Positions 10,967-23,260 of a stretch of DNA of 64,000 bases are shown here, piece after piece. The position numbers and the translations under genes are program-made. Numbering within the stretch: position 1 is the first letter of the stretch; each line of letters begins with the position of its first letter. The stretch is from contig OX421500.1 in the NCBI GenBank assembly GCA_949126835.1, positions 21,489,167 through 21,553,166 of the forward strand. The letters run 5' to 3'. The stretch is from Anisus vortex. Taxonomy: Eukaryota; Mollusca; Gastropoda; Planorbidae. Below the pieces are notes generated by a model, which had not been told where the DNA came from, did no database searches, and was given only the letters and a program-made list of their open reading frames with translations.

Positions 10967-11641
10967 TGTCATGTATATTGTTTTTCCAAGAATTGGAACA
11001 CGCAATGTTTATTCTTCTCTCTCTCTCTTTTCTCACTACACACAATATTAGGACGTTTAGTAGGAAAACAAAAGATTCTAGGTAATGCTGGGATTCTGTG
11101 TTGATCTCAAATTCTCAGGGTCTGGGAACGATTCATTATTTAATAGGGGAAGTTCCTATCGTTTTGTTATGAGTTTTGTAATGATACCATGATTTTCACC
11201 CCTACTGGTAATGGGTCTGTCCCTTGCACCACTCGGATAGTATTTAATGATTTGTTTTGTCTGAAAGACGGAGAGTTTCAAAATATGTTCCTTTGAGAAC
11301 GTTTGTGTTTGCACTATTTTATTCTAACTGTACATAATAGATATATTGTATATATTGAACATATCACCTGAAATAAACTATCAACAACAGTTACACTGAA
11401 GCCTCCTTGTCAAGTTACTATTCTATTGTGTTGTATACATTACTATAAGATTTATCTACTACTCTAATGCCCAAGAAAGGAAATGTTGGAATACAAATAC
11501 TGAGTTTGTGCCCAGGACTATAAGAAGAGTTCGTGTAATACTGAAACATAAATACTAATAATTACAGTCTCCCCTAGGACTAACGAGAATTATCAGCAAG
11601 ATCTACACAGCTCTGGCCACAAGGGGATTGTGGACGTAACA
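10967..11641 (+). repeat. 3' LTR of element A (675 bp)
   Basis: Same ends as the 5' LTR. A lost T in the run near 11161-11165 disrupts the 70-codon open frame seen in the other LTR copies. AATAAA near 11371 is the likely 3'-end signal. Confidence 0.92.
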
Positions 11642-12000
11642 ATATATAATACATATTATTACGTTGGATTATTTTTACCAGTTCGTTGGAGTTAGTTGTG
11701 TCCCGTGGACTGGGGTCACTGGGTCATTTTATGTGTTGGCCTAACGCCCGCCCCCAATCCCCCCACCCCCCAGTGGTCGAAGGTTGTGACATGCCCGACC
11801 AGTTTTTGCCTGATAGAGAAACGAGAGTGTGTTGACAGCTTTGGTTCGAAGCAGTGGTTTTTAGTCGATTGTACTTCTAATTGACTTCTATTGCTGTATG
11901 AACTATTAACCCTTCCCGTACCGACCTACTTCTATCTATTCTGCCTTCAGTTCCGCTATATACGCGCCCGGGACTGTAAGGGTTAAGAGACTACCGCGGA
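11642..12000. other. Non-coding flank of element A
   Basis: Includes a C-rich patch (11746-11772). The 62-codon frame at 11696 has no recognisable content. Confidence 0.4.
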
Positions 12001-12345
12001 CGACGAACATTAGAATATATTGATAGAGAGAGAAGAGATTGATATATTTATACTAAGTGACAGGCGGACAAACATACGGGCGCACAGGTGAACAGACTGA
12101 GGGACGGACAACGAAATAGACTGAGGGGCAGAAAGATGGCTGAACTGATGGACTGACAGACAAACAGACCAACATACTGACAATTATATATATATAGTTA
12201 AATAGATAGATTGACTTAAATACCAGTATTCTGTACATGTTACAACCATTGGTAAAGACTACAGCACAATCTACATGCATACTGCCGTTGTTTCCACCCG
12301 CCCACACACAGACACACAGACACACACACACACAGACACACACAC
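12001..12345. repeat. Degenerate GACA/GACR repeat followed by (ACAC/ACAG)n
   Basis: Tetramer-type repeats at 12056-12185, then (CA)n with CAG interruptions at 12301-12348. The minus-strand frame MCVCVCVC... is repeat-derived. Confidence 0.8.
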
Positions 12346-12749
12346 ACAACCCGGCTGGTGATGAATGAATGGTGACGATGGCATTAACCCCTTGACAGAC
12401 GAAACAAGGTCTGGATTAAAAACTCCGTGTTTGTTTTCTTAACATCCCTAAACAAATGTTGGTTGTTTCGTGACATGCTTTGTGCTGTAATGTATTGCCA
12501 CAGATGTAACTAACTGTGAATACATTCCTAAACACAGGACTTCTGTTTCAATAAACACACGACGCTAGTTCTATGTTGGAAATAGACTCATATTGATCCT
12601 TCATCTGGCTTTGATTTGTATTCTCCTGTGCATTACAGTTTAACTATCATCGGCTATACATTAGTTTCTGGTATCTAAACTGGTTTTTCAATTAATATAT
12701 TACGTGACACTGGCAGACTTACACTAACAGTTCATGTCATGCACTATTA

Positions 12750-12990
12750 CGCATTGTCTATTACTAAATGTCCTGGGTTCAAATCCTGGTGAAGGCTAGG
12801 ATTTAATCCCATGTTGGGGGGGGGGGGGGCCTTGAGTCTACAGCTCTGATGTGTACCTGCCATTAGTGAGGGAAGCTGAGCATTGTGTTGGCCACACGAT
12901 ACCCTAGAATGCTGTGGCAACAGAAACTGGTGAACGATGCTTCACCGGCCCTAAGGATCAGTTTGGTCAGACGGGATACTTTACTTATAG
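12750..12990 (+). repeat. tRNA-derived SINE, degenerate copy
   Basis: A Pol III B-box-like GGGTTCAAATCCTGG (12776-12790) is followed by the body shared with other copies here: a GAGTCTAC..CTCTGATG block, GTTGGCCACACGATACCC, GGCAACAGAAACTGGTGAAC, CTTCACCGGCCCTA and GGTCAGACGGGATAC. A poly-G run interrupts the body at about 12816-12829. Confidence 0.75.
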
Positions 12991-14743
12991 TGCGATTGGC
13001 TCCATGGTAACTGAAGCTTCCAATATTCTTGATACTTTTCTGTCTTGGACACAAGACAAACTTACTATTTTAAACTTTCCAATTCGTACCTCAAAACGGA
13101 TTTCATTCATTTTTTGGAATTGCATTTTGTAGCCCAATTGTACTAAATTAGGGCATTCATATTAGAAATGTAATTTTGCATTGCATTGTACAGAATCAGT
13201 GTCAACTTTGTTAATTTTCAATTAATCATCTTAGTTTTCCATTTATTTTTAATTGGCAAGATATCGAATGATAGACTATTTTTTTCTACAGATATCTTAC
13301 TATTTAGTGTTTAATGCTACATCTACATTAAAATGTGGTCTTATTTACTGTAAGACTCCGAACAAATAACTCAAACATGAAATATGGTTGACTTTGCGAT
13401 ACGCGTTCAGATAAACCCTACGTAATTTTACCACAGTAAAGATATGCCAGTCTCAGCCTAATACTATTACTAGGGTCAAGTAGGGTCGTTACATTTAAAA
13501 GCGTCTAGTGACTCTAGTCAGATCCCATCACTTTAGTAGCGATGTTAAAACTATATTATATTATAAAGTAGTGATATAAAATATTTTTTTCCATCCATTG
13601 TTTCTTTATATATAATATTATATTTGAAATTTAGTAAAATTGGTTTCAATTTACCGCCTTATAACGTATTCTTGAGTCTTCCCTAAAGAATCACGAAGTG
13701 TTTTTTTTATTTTTAAATTTCAAAAGCTAAAAATACATAATACATAAATGTTACTTTGTAAAAATAATATTATTACGCGCAATTCGATAAACAACCGGGG
13801 GAGGGGAGGTCCTTTTTAATGATGGCAAGGTAAACAATTAAAGAATGTAGTAATTTCGTGGCCAATCGCAGCGATGGGAAGAATTATGAATTTCCAGGAG
13901 TAAAGATTGTGCAGGTAGTTCAGACTGCATGCAACACACTTCTCCTTAAATCTAAAAGTTCATTATGTTTGTACTGTTTATAACCTGACCTTATACGGTA
14001 GCCCATCCTATAAAACAAATTATTTACAAAACATCATGACTGGCCTTTCACCTTTATTGACTTTTCATGTGTAGGTACCGGACTTTATAACACACAAACA
14101 ACTTATTTCCCAGATAGTAAATAGTATTATTGCTCTTTTATCGTTAATAATCCCTTTGAACTTGTTTAAATGTTAATTTTACTGATACTTCAGAAATAGT
14201 GAATCCGACATGATTTCCTATGATTAATAACTTGTTGATTTGGTGGAAGGCCACTGAAAGGTATTTGAACAATCCTATACTATAACAGCAATAGAAAAAC
14301 AAACATCTCTCGCCATTAGATTGGTTTAAAAACAACGCTGTAAAATGGTTTTATTGGGTGCCTCTGAAATCTTGAGAATCTAAGGACTCGGATTAAAACT
14401 TAGAAAGTCTGAAATTCTCCCCAGGATTTGAGGGCATTCATATCTTACAGTCGGTCAACCACTCCCCATTTAATATGGTCGGTGATAGAAACGCAATTTC
14501 CGTGTAACATGTGTAATCTAAATAGCACAAAGAGCAGAGTGGTGCCAGTTGTCACTCCAATATAGAAAGCATATCTAGTATATTCTAACAATCGTTTTGA
14601 CAAGTTGGACCGTTTGAGATACTTGTACTGCAATTACACAATGCTAGAGCAGAAGTCTGCACATTTTTCGGACTACTAAGTCATTTTGAGAGATCAAACA
14701 GGGCCAGCAGAAAAAAAGTATGCAGGTAAAATTTGTTTTACTC
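12991..14743. other. Non-coding, AT-rich DNA
   Basis: No gene recognised. Short A/T runs, and a G-rich patch at 13796-13808. Confidence 0.4.
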
Positions 14744-14853
14744 ACAAATGAAATATTATAAGATCCATTGGGGTGATTGATGTTACATGTCATCACATAC
14801 AAATGAAATATTATAAGATCCATTGGGGTGATTGATGTTACATGTCATCACAT
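14744..14853. repeat. Two tandem 55-bp units
   Basis: The block beginning ACAAATGAAATATTATAAGA is repeated exactly once with a 55-bp period. Identity is complete by eye, so the duplication is recent. Confidence 0.9.
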
Positions 14854-16299
14854 AAAAATAAAATATTAGTCTCGAATGATAAGGTTAGCAACATAATATT
14901 ATTAAGGTGATTGTCATGTAGCTGAGGGCGCAACTTATTCTTCGAAAACTTTATGTTAGGAGGACAACCGTTCGCTCAAATAAATGCTGCTAACCATTTG
15001 GATTGCACATTGGGCATGCAATGGTTACAAAAAAATCACGTTGCAACTGGTGATAGTGCAATAAATAAAATTGGACATGAAAAGTTCTTAAGCCTGAAAG
15101 TCTATCAGCTTCAATCGTTCACCAGAGTCGGCTTTGTCATAAATAAGAGTTTGGTGACGATGTTCAACTCTTGCCTGTAATAACTAACATCCATGAAGAG
15201 CAAAGACAATTCCTTCCGCAAGTTTGACAGCACACCTTTTGCGTTATTTGTTGTCAACAAGTGCTGTTTACTGGTCAGGGTAAGGGAAACGGACAAGTCC
15301 ACATAAAACTGTTTTCCTCGTAGACTCAGCTTTAAATGCAATTTTTACCCGCGGGCTTCCATGTTCGCGATGAGCTTATCCCGTTTTTGAAGGTATTGGC
15401 TTCAGTTCACTTTATATTCTTATTCTCTGACAAAATCATAGCAAACTGATAATCGGCTTTCCAGATATGGTAGCTTGGGCATTTCAGAATAATTATTTTG
15501 CAGGCTTAGCGAATTTGATGGATAGTAATTGAACATTTTTAGCTGCCAGATAAGATTGAGTAATTGAGTGCGTGGTTTTAGCCTGATTAACATTTTGAAA
15601 TCCAAATAAATAAATCATAAATCGTCTGCATTTAGAACTTTTGTAAATGTTAATGCATGTTAAGAGTCATCTTTAAGATGGAGGATCAAAAGAACTTGTT
15701 AATATTTAAGCAGACGCGGTAAAATGTGAGAGTTTGCAGAGAAAAAACGTATAGAGTTAGAACTGTAAAGGTGGCTATCAATTATTATTTATAGTTTTAC
15801 AATTTTAAAACAAATCTAGGTCAATGAATACGTTATTTATACGGTGTTGGTTAATTATTATAGTTATTATAAAATAAACCATTTAGTTAAGTATGCATTT
15901 ACATACCGTTATGTGGAGCACACACATTTTATTTTTCTCTTGAGTTGGATATCCAATATCTTTTGACCTCCCACGGCTTTTGTAAAATTGCAGGAAACAC
16001 TGCAGAACACCTGTTGTGAATTTGTAAGTAGCTTTAACATAGGCAGCAAGAGGGATGGGAGAGGCGGTGAGCGACATCATTGCTTGACTTTAAGCTTAGC
16101 CCAACGACAGATAAGAAAAAGGAAGATAGTACCAATGTACGATAGCCTCAAAGGATGCGTCCTTCATATTACATAATGGCCCCATGACCGCTGCAGCGGC
16201 AGGCCGTGGAATACTTCGTGGCGATCCTTTACTGAAGAATGCATTTTGCCATTCAATAATTGCATTTTGAGCTTAATGTTATATAGTTTATATTCAATA
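14854..16299. other. Non-coding, AT-rich DNA
   Basis: Several 60-76-codon frames overlap on both strands without recognisable domains. I see no gene. Confidence 0.4.
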
Positions 16300-16345
16300 C
16301 TAGCTAAGCTACCCGACGTTACAGGAGGCAACAATTAGCCTACAT
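16300..16345 (-). mobile_element. Possible Helitron-type 3' end
   Basis: On the minus strand the sequence runs ...CGTCGGGTAGCTTAGCTAG and is followed by T. A CTAG terminus before a host T, close after a GC-rich CGGGT segment, resembles Helitron 3' ends, and a similar end occurs at 34334-34363. The hairpin is not well preserved and the 5' end was not found. Confidence 0.25.
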
Positions 16346-17164
16346 TGCTATCACCTAAAAATAAAGTATTCGTTAAGGAGAAACGTGTCATGTGGGAATG
16401 TTATTACTATACTACAGAGTACAATAATTTGTAAGGGTCACGTGTCTTTATATTGACCAATGGGTATTGTAATTGACACACATCCAATGTATAAATATAT
16501 ATTCTAAAACATGTGTTTGTTGATAATTCTATATGATAGAAATCTATGATGCTCGAAAACGCTCGTATAACTGTAAAAGGTATTTCAATGTATAGAAATT
16601 AGAATGCTTTGATGCAGTATTTTTCATTAGATGGGGCCTTTTTCTAATATGGAATAAAAGAAGATTACAAAACTTACTTTGCAGACCAAAAAATGATCTT
16701 GGTTACTGAATAGAGCTGGGTAAACACCGAGAAATCCGTCCCAAAAACAAAAATATGAATTCAAACTTATAAAGTTCAGACTAGCGATCCAACTCCCTGC
16801 CTTCAGAAGGCAATGGACAATCGCTTTACTTTGCTAATGCAATGGAATTAAGAGCTTCTTTAATAATTGTCTATACGCGTCATACCTAACTGTTTACATT
16901 TTCCGGGTTCAGTAAAACACAGGGAAATGTCTTGCAAAAGACAACGCTTTTAGTAAATTCAACACTAGCGCATTAAACAAAGATTACGTTAACGCGTTGT
17001 GGTGTGAACAAGATTCAAGAGCCAAGCCTTCAGATGAAATATGTTAAAAAAGAGACAACTTTTAAAGGATTATTCGTGGCGAAAACTTCTAGACTCTTGA
17101 CAACAAGGGATCTGGAGCATAGATTTACTACTGAAACATGTCGGCCAGAGGAGAATACATTAAA
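16346..17164. other. Non-coding DNA
   Basis: No gene or clear repeat seen. The 63-codon frame at 17004 is unremarkable. Confidence 0.4.
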
Positions 17165-17194
17165 AGCATCCCTTTTAGACGATGTTGGGCCATA

Positions 17195-17420
17195 GGACTC
17201 CAGTTTCAATTACCAAGTTATACATTGTGATTATGTGGTCAGAACAATGCAACACCAGCTTTAATGTCCCACAACTAATTTCGGTTCCAAATCGGGTCAG
17301 GGAAGACACAGGGACACCATCCATGCCCGAAAAAAAAAAACTGGATTCGAACCCGAGACAAATGAAATAACGATCCGAAGCTAGATCGCGGTGTACCAAG
17401 CGTGGAGTCGTAAACCCAGA
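17195..17420 (-). repeat. tRNA-derived SINE, strongly degenerate
   Basis: Inverted B-box-like GGATTCGAACCCGAGAC at 17342-17358, then (leftwards) a GACACAGGGACACCATCC block and GGTCAGAACAATGCAACACC, variants of the SINE body found elsewhere here. A-rich interruption at 17328-17340. Confidence 0.5.
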
Positions 17421-17511
17421 AAAACTTATCTTGGGATACACGGAAACAAAAAAGTAAAACCTCAAAAACAGACGCCATCTTGAAAGTAAATAGTAATAAG
17501 TAGTAAAGTAA

Positions 17512-17765
17512 ACTCATCATACCAATTTGATCTATAGGGCCTGTGAAGCAGATTCCAACAATTTCCGTCACTACGACATGTTAGGGGATAGTGTGGCCAG
17601 CACTACACCCAGTCACCTCAACATTTTCCCAACAAATGTCAGTTACCCAACAGAGATACTTAGAATCTTGGACACCCCCAAGACCCGAGAAGAGCTCCTA
17701 TACATCACCAGGATTCGAACCCGGGACCTTCGGCACGTCTGCTGTTCTAGACATATGTCCCCCAC
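17512..17765 (-). repeat. tRNA-derived SINE
   Basis: Reads on the minus strand with an inverted B box GGATTCGAACCCGGGACC (17711-17728), then body blocks GAGAAGAGCTC, GTGTGGCCAGCACTACACCC and the tail GATCTATAGGGCCTGTGAAGC. It is clearly the family of 19580, 22990 and 43406. Open frames across it are incidental. Confidence 0.75.
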
Positions 17766-18392
17766 TCATATTGAAAGGCATGTACTATTCTAATATTTCA
17801 AAACTAAGTTCGGCTAATCTCGAGTATACGGCTACCTGTTAGACCCAGATGACCTCAAATCGATAAAAGGCGATTAGACATTGTGCTGATAAGATAATCT
17901 CTACTCAATGACGCTGCATCACTAGAGGAGGGGTACTTCATTATGCATTAGAAGTCGTGGAGTAAAATGGATTGATCATTATAACAGCATGTACATGTAG
18001 ACATTCAAAACTTTTACAAAAAAAAATATACTTGCTTTGATTTCACCGCTACAAGAATTTGAAATAAGAAAATATTTATCTATTGATATTTTTCTAGTTC
18101 CGATTCTCGGTACATTTTTAAATAGAATTTGTAAGTAAAGTACCCAAACTGATGATAGGGCTGGTAAGGCGCCATACTAGGGGATGTGTGGTCAACAAAA
18201 TAGAATTCGTAGGAACACACTATTCCTGTACTTATTTTTTTAAAAACTTCGACAGAAATATTATGTGTGTGTGTGTATCGATTAAGGCTTTCGCCAACCT
18301 AAATCAATAACCTTGCTCAATTAAAGCCGAATTCGGCAAACCCTTATACAAGGCGTGGCAACAAAAAATCGCTCATAAAGGAAATTATTTAG
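17766..18392. other. Non-coding DNA
   Basis: AT-rich with a short (GT)n at 18263-18275. No gene seen. Confidence 0.4.
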
Positions 18393-19366
18393 TAGCAATG
18401 GACGACACATAGCAATAGACGACACATAGCAGTAGACGACACATAGCAATAGACGACACATAGCAATAGACGACACATAGCAATAGACGACACATAACAA
18501 TAGACGACACATAACAATAGACGACACATAACAATAGACGACACATAACAATAGACGACACATAACAATAGACGACACATAGCAATAGACGACACATAAC
18601 AATAGACGACACATAGCAATAGACGACACATAGCAATAGACGACACATAGCAATAGACGACACATAGCAATAGACGACACATAGCAATAGACGACACATA
18701 GCAAAAGACGACACATAGCAATAGACGACACATAGCAATAGACGACACATAGCAATAGACAACACATAGCAATAGACGACACATAGCAATAGACGACACA
18801 TAGCAATAAACGACACATATCAATAGACGACACATAGCAATAGACAACACATAGCAATAGACGACACATAGCAATAGACGACACATAGCAATAAACGACA
18901 CATATCAATAGACGACACATAACAATAGACGACACATAGCAATAGACGACACATAGCAATAGACGACACATAGCAATAGACGACACATAGCAATAGACGA
19001 CACATAGCAATAGACGACACATAGCAATAGACGACACATAGCAATAGACGACACATAACAATAGACGACACATAACAATAGACGACACATAGCAATAGAC
19101 GACACATAGCAATAGACGACACAAAATTATAGACGACACATAACAATAGACGACACATAACAATAGACGACACATAACAATAGACGACACATAACAATAG
19201 ACGACACATAACAATAGACGACACACAATTATAGACGACACATAACAATAGACGACACATAACAATAGACGACACATAACAATAGACGACACATAACAAT
19301 AGACGACACATAACAATAGACGACACATAACAATAGACGACACATAACAATAGACGACACATAACA
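18393..19366. repeat. 17-bp minisatellite, ~57 copies
   Basis: Unit TAGCAATAGACGACACA with two main variants (ATAGCAA and ATAACAA); the AACAA form is concentrated at both ends and AGCAA in the middle, with rare CAATTAT/AAATTAT units. On the minus strand no frame contains a stop in the consensus unit, so long frames of a 17-residue period (MCRLLLCVVYCYVSSIA) appear in all three phases; these are not genes. Confidence 0.97.
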
Positions 19367-19579
19367 CTTTAAAAAAATGAATGAAAACATGAATTGTGCT
19401 TACAATGTTTATTGCCAATTTTTTATATTTTAATGAATTTATTAATATTTTGTTTCAAACATCAATAAAACTATTTTATTTTATTTAAAGACGATCATGT
19501 TCATATCACTCCAGTTCATTATTTTGAAATACACAAAAACACAATGAGCACACAAAGAAGCCGCAGTCCAGTGTTTCAT

Positions 19580-19832
19580 GATTATATATAGAGTTCGGCT
19601 GGCATACCAAAGGTCCTCGTTTTGAATCCTGCTGAAGGCTAAGATTTGTTTCAGGGTATGTAAGTTGTCCCTGAGTCTACCAAGCTCTGATGCTGATGGG
19701 TACCTGACTTTAGTTGTGGTAAAATACTGGCCACACAATACCCAATGTATGCCGTGGCCACAGAAACTGGTGAACGTTGCTTCACCAGCCCTATAGATCA
19801 ATTTGGTTCGACGAGATACTATACTTTGTTTT
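19580..19832 (+). repeat. tRNA-derived SINE
   Basis: A B-box remnant (TTTTGAATCCTGCTGAAGG) is followed by GTCCCTGAGTCTACC, CTCTGATG, TGGCCACACAATACCC, GCCGTGGCCACAGAAACTGG, CTTCACCAGCCCTATAGATC and GGTTCGACGAGATACT. It is one of the better-preserved copies. Confidence 0.8.
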
Positions 19833-20072
19833 ACTGCGACATAGAATCTAGTATCAATATACACTTATTAAAATTTAATTTAATGTAATTAATATGGTTA
19901 GATATTTTACACATGACTTAAGTATTTTGTAGAGAATACTTACAAGACAATATTTATTAAAAGAAAGAAAATTTATATATAATATTTTTAATTATAAAAA
20001 TGATAATAATATAATGTAAATTTCCAATGACATCTAACACATTTAGCTCGCCCATGTACTAATAGTATAATC
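19833..20072. other. Non-coding, very AT-rich
   Basis: No gene seen. Confidence 0.4.
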
Positions 20073-20293
20073 TAGAAGTAGGCAAACTTTTGATAATTGT
20101 GTACCACAGTAGGATTTTCAATTCATTCAGAGCGCCAGCAACCTAAATGTATAAGCTTATTGCTCTTTTCTTGTAGAAGAGAATTGATTTGACTTATAGG
20201 GTTTTCCGTGTGTTACTGAAAGTCGCTCATTTGGTATTATGCCTACACCATATAGTAGTAGTCTGGCACGCGTGCCGTAGGTTGTCGAGTCTG
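20073..20293 (-). mobile_element. hAT-type MITE, second copy of the 3934-4130 family
   Basis: The right end read inward is CAGACTCGACAACCTACGGC, and the left end is TAGAAGTAGGCAAAC. Both resemble hAT termini. In reverse orientation the interior (CTGAATGAATTGAAAATCC, then a GTGGTACACA block) matches the MITE at 3934-4130. Candidate 8-bp flanks GTATAATC and CTATAGCC agree at five of eight positions, so it is older than the first copy. Confidence 0.65.
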
Positions 20294-20392
20294 CTATAGC
20301 CTACAATGATACTAAATAAAATCTATACTCCTTTAAGTTATCTTATCTTGTATGTTACAAACAAAGAAGTTCATTGCGTCATACGCAACGCT

Positions 20393-20535
20393 GCACTCTA
20401 CTCTACTCTACTCTACTCTACTCTACTCTACTCTACTCTACTCTACTCTACTCTACTCTACTCTACTCTACTCTACTCTACTCTACTCTACTCTACTCTA
20501 CTCTACTCTACTCTACTCTACTCTACTCTACTCTA
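20393..20535. repeat. (ACTCT)n pentanucleotide array
   Basis: About 28 perfect copies of ACTCT. All three plus frames stay open, giving apparent Tyr-Ser-Thr-Leu-Leu repeats; these are not genes. Confidence 0.97.
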
Positions 20536-20615
20536 CCATACTATACTATACTATACGAGGCCTATACTATACTGTACTATACTATACTATACTATACTAT
20601 ACTATACTATATACC
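20536..20615. repeat. (ACTAT)n pentanucleotide array
   Basis: Continues the preceding array after a C-to-A change in the unit, interrupted at 20555-20565. Confidence 0.93.
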
Positions 20616-20802
20616 ATACTTCAAAACAAAACCTTGCATTACACTATAGTATATAGGTCTACTCGGTGCCACCGTACAAATTACAAAGTTTTACTGCAGA
20701 GATGACCTTTCCAAGTAGGCCTACAGGTGCATAATAATACTATCATAGATAGTAATTTTGTAGATTGTACTTTTAGCTTGAAACGTTCGACAACACAATA
20801 TT

Positions 20803-20973
20803 TTAATGACCAAAAGATTTACTCTCATCGTCGGCAGCCCCCCGTTTCATGTTTTCTCCTCCTTCAACAGTCCTGGACTCCCTCATAGCCCCCCTTCGGC
20901 CACGTGCAAAACGGTTGTCTGGCAAGCGGCAACCGCGAGATCCTGGTTGGCTGTTCAGCTGTCCGTCAGCCAT
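20803..20973 (-). CDS. Possible first coding exon of an unidentified gene in a CpG-rich patch
   Basis: An ATG at 20973 in good context (A at -3, G at +4) opens 56 codons beginning MADGQLNSQPGSRG and containing NRFARGRRGAMRESR. The local sequence is CpG-rich in an otherwise CpG-poor, AT-rich window. GC-box and ETS-like motifs lie just upstream on the same strand. A GTAAAT at about 20817 could be a splice donor, so the true coding part may end there. The RFAR..RGAMR string loosely recalls the pseudosubstrate segment of protein kinase C, but the zinc-finger sequence that follows it in that family is absent. I cannot name the gene. Confidence 0.3.
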   Translation of the reverse strand: MADGQLNSQPGSRGCRLPDNRFARGRRGAMRESRTVEGGENMKRGAADDESKSFGH

Positions 20974-20982
20974 ATTTCCACG

Positions 20983-21000
20983 CGGAAGTAGCTCCGCCCC
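20983..21000 (-). promoter_or_regulatory. Possible promoter: ETS-like and GC-box motifs
   Basis: CGGAAGT (20983-20989) and CCGCCCC (20994-21000) lie 10-27 bases before the ATG at 20973. Such motifs are common at TATA-less promoters. The start site is not known. Confidence 0.25.
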
Positions 21001-21073
21001 CTTAGCAGCAGCTTTACAATTCGCAACGAGGCAAAAAAGAAATGTCTGTACCAAAAAAAAAAAAGAAGATTAG

Positions 21074-21860
21074 AAAAAGAAAAGAACCTTTAAAAAACAC
21101 ACACAAACACACATATACACACGTAAAAGGAAGGATAATGCAAGGGGCCGATAATGCAGAATAAAGGACTGTAACTCATTCTTAGACTGCAAGTTACGGA
21201 CCTTGTGTTTTAGAAGTTCGTGAGGTGAGATGCAGTAAGCACTTACCTATGTAGTTTTGCAAATATTTAGCCGATGTTTTATTGAAAATCAACAACACAC
21301 GGACGATTCTTGTTGTTGTTTCATTTTGGGATAAGTGGAAAAGTTTTAGGAAAGCATAGCCAGTCTACACACACAAGTCCTAGTATTTAGTGTACGTTTT
21401 AAACATTAACAGTTTCAGGGGTTCAAAAGAAGCATTATATAATATAGTATACAATTAATATCATTGTGTAGAGGTAGATAGAACAAATTATGTTGACTTT
21501 ATCAGCCAACATACAGGAACACAAAACACATAATGGCTTATTGTGATAACGAAAAGGAACAACTTTTCTTTTGACGAGATTTTAACTTTTCATAATTGGT
21601 GAGTACACTTTATTACTTATTGGTAGTTTCACAGGTGTTAGCAATAGTAAGACTGCCTTTAAATGGTATCACTAACTATGCTATGTGGTAGATTGGAGTC
21701 TTAGCCAATCTTTATTTGGAATATGTAGAGTCGATAATTTCATGATAATGTATGTAGTTTTAAGTATATATCATACTTAAACAGAATCAATATCAGTGTA
21801 TATTTGATATAATGTAACATGCCAATATCATATAATCACAATGGTCGTGACCTAGAGACA
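21074..21860. other. Non-coding DNA upstream of the CpG patch
   Basis: A-rich run, then AT-rich sequence with no gene seen. Confidence 0.35.
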
Positions 21861-22989
21861 GGGATTCATTTTCCGAAGGTTTCTGATTCGAATCTTTGGG
21901 AGAAAGAAGAAAGATCACAATTATTAGGTTGGGGATGGGGGAGTTGATTTCAAATCTACCCATCTGGGTTCCTGAGGGCTACCACAAAATCCCCTTGTAT
22001 GTTGTGGCCATCGAAGCCAATGAGCTTTGCCTCAGAGTTCTAAAGACCAAAATGGTGTTAAAAAGTTACCTTAGACTGTAATAGTATTGTTACGTTCTTG
22101 GGGGACGCAGAAGTTATGATTGTATTATACTATAATTCAGTCATTATACATTAACTAATAAGACCGTCCCTATTAAAATCATAAAACTAACGTATTTTTA
22201 CTATCTTATATTTTATTTACATTATCAATCTCACGAAACCTCTAATAACACAGACACATATAATACATTAATGACACATTGACAATTTGTAATATTAATT
22301 AATTGACACCTCCATATAAAACCTATAATTAAACAGAGAAAGGGGAGGTAAATAATTGGATGGATGAATGGATAGATGAATAGATAGATGGATATAATTT
22401 TCTGTGATGACATAGGTCTGTATATTAATATAGTAAAGTCTTAGAAACATATTACTAATCTAGCATTAAAACAAAAAAATCACAAAAATAAATATCCAAA
22501 AATATATCGTGTGTACCATAACCTATTTTATTTGCATACAGCTTTATTCCATAAGTACAACTTATGTTGTACAATAAGTTGCTCCCGCCCATTATAGACT
22601 TTATCAGTGACACGAAATATCTGCTAAATAATGCATACAGTATCCAAGATATACAATTTGTATCAAGTAAACAAATGTGTGTAGAAATCGTGTTTAAAAG
22701 TTCTGGTCGATCAGTCTTTCAGTATCGTTTAAATTTCTACACTGTGCATGTTTAGTGTAAAGAGTCTCTCTATTCAATTTTGTAATGAGACTGGTGCCAG
22801 CTTCTTTTGTGTGACGGCCGCATAGGCCACATGAGACTTTATATAGTCCAGTAGATTTGGGTCATTCATATATAATGCCCAATTTCAAGAGACTTGAATA
22901 GAGTTGTTTCAGAAATAGTTTGCCAATTTTCTAAAGACTAGAAGTATATTTAAAAACGTCTATAATATGCCCATTTGTTAAAAAAAAAA

Positions 22990-23260
22990 GTAAAGTATCC
23001 CGTCGGACCAAATTTATCCATAGGGCCGGTGAAGCAGCGTTCACCAGTTTTTGTGGCCACGGCATACTATTAAAGTGATAGTGTGGCCAACACTATGCGC
23101 AGCCGCCTTTACTTTACCCCAACTAAGTCAGGTACCCATCAGAGCTGGGTAGTCTCAGGGACACCCTCCAGACCCTGGAAAAAATCCTAGCCTGCACCAG
23201 GATTTGAGATTAGGACCTTCGGTACGCTAGTCGAACGCGCTGCCACAGGGCCACCGTGCC
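22990..23260 (-). repeat. tRNA-derived SINE, near full length
   Basis: On the minus strand it starts GGCACGGTGGCCCTGTGGC (tRNA-like head with A box), then a mutated B box, AGCCTGC-type junction, CTGAGACTACCCAGCTCTGA, GTTGGCCACACTATC, a GCCGTGGCCAC..ACTGGTGAACG block, CTTCACCGGCCCTATGGAT and GGTCCGACGGGATAC. It shows the whole order of the family: tRNA head, body and conserved 3' part. Confidence 0.82.

Larger units (their letters stand above)
4806..11641 (+). mobile_element. Element A: full-length but defective Gmr1-like Ty3/Gypsy LTR retrotransposon
   Basis: A 6836-bp insertion bounded by two LTRs and flanked by the 4-bp duplication ATAT (4802-4805 and 11642-11645), which is weak evidence alone because the flank is AT-rich. 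Internal order is primer-site repeats, gag, protease, integrase, start of RT, end of RNase H, a ~1.2-kb non-coding tail, polypurine tract, LTR. By eye the LTRs differ at three bases and one 1-bp gap, so the insertion is young, yet the coding frame has several breaks. It shares the RT/RNase H deletion with element B. Confidence 0.92.

Noticed and set aside
18393..19366. CRISPR array
   Set aside because: Units are contiguous with no unique spacers, and the sequence is eukaryotic.
18321..19418. 365-codon minus-strand frame with a Cys-rich hydrophobic repeat
   Set aside because: It is the translation of a 17-bp minisatellite whose unit lacks stops in all three minus-strand phases.
20306..20705. 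Three overlapping ~100-codon frames rich in Tyr-Ser-Thr-Leu
   Set aside because: They are translations of the (ACTCT)n and (ACTAT)n pentamer arrays.
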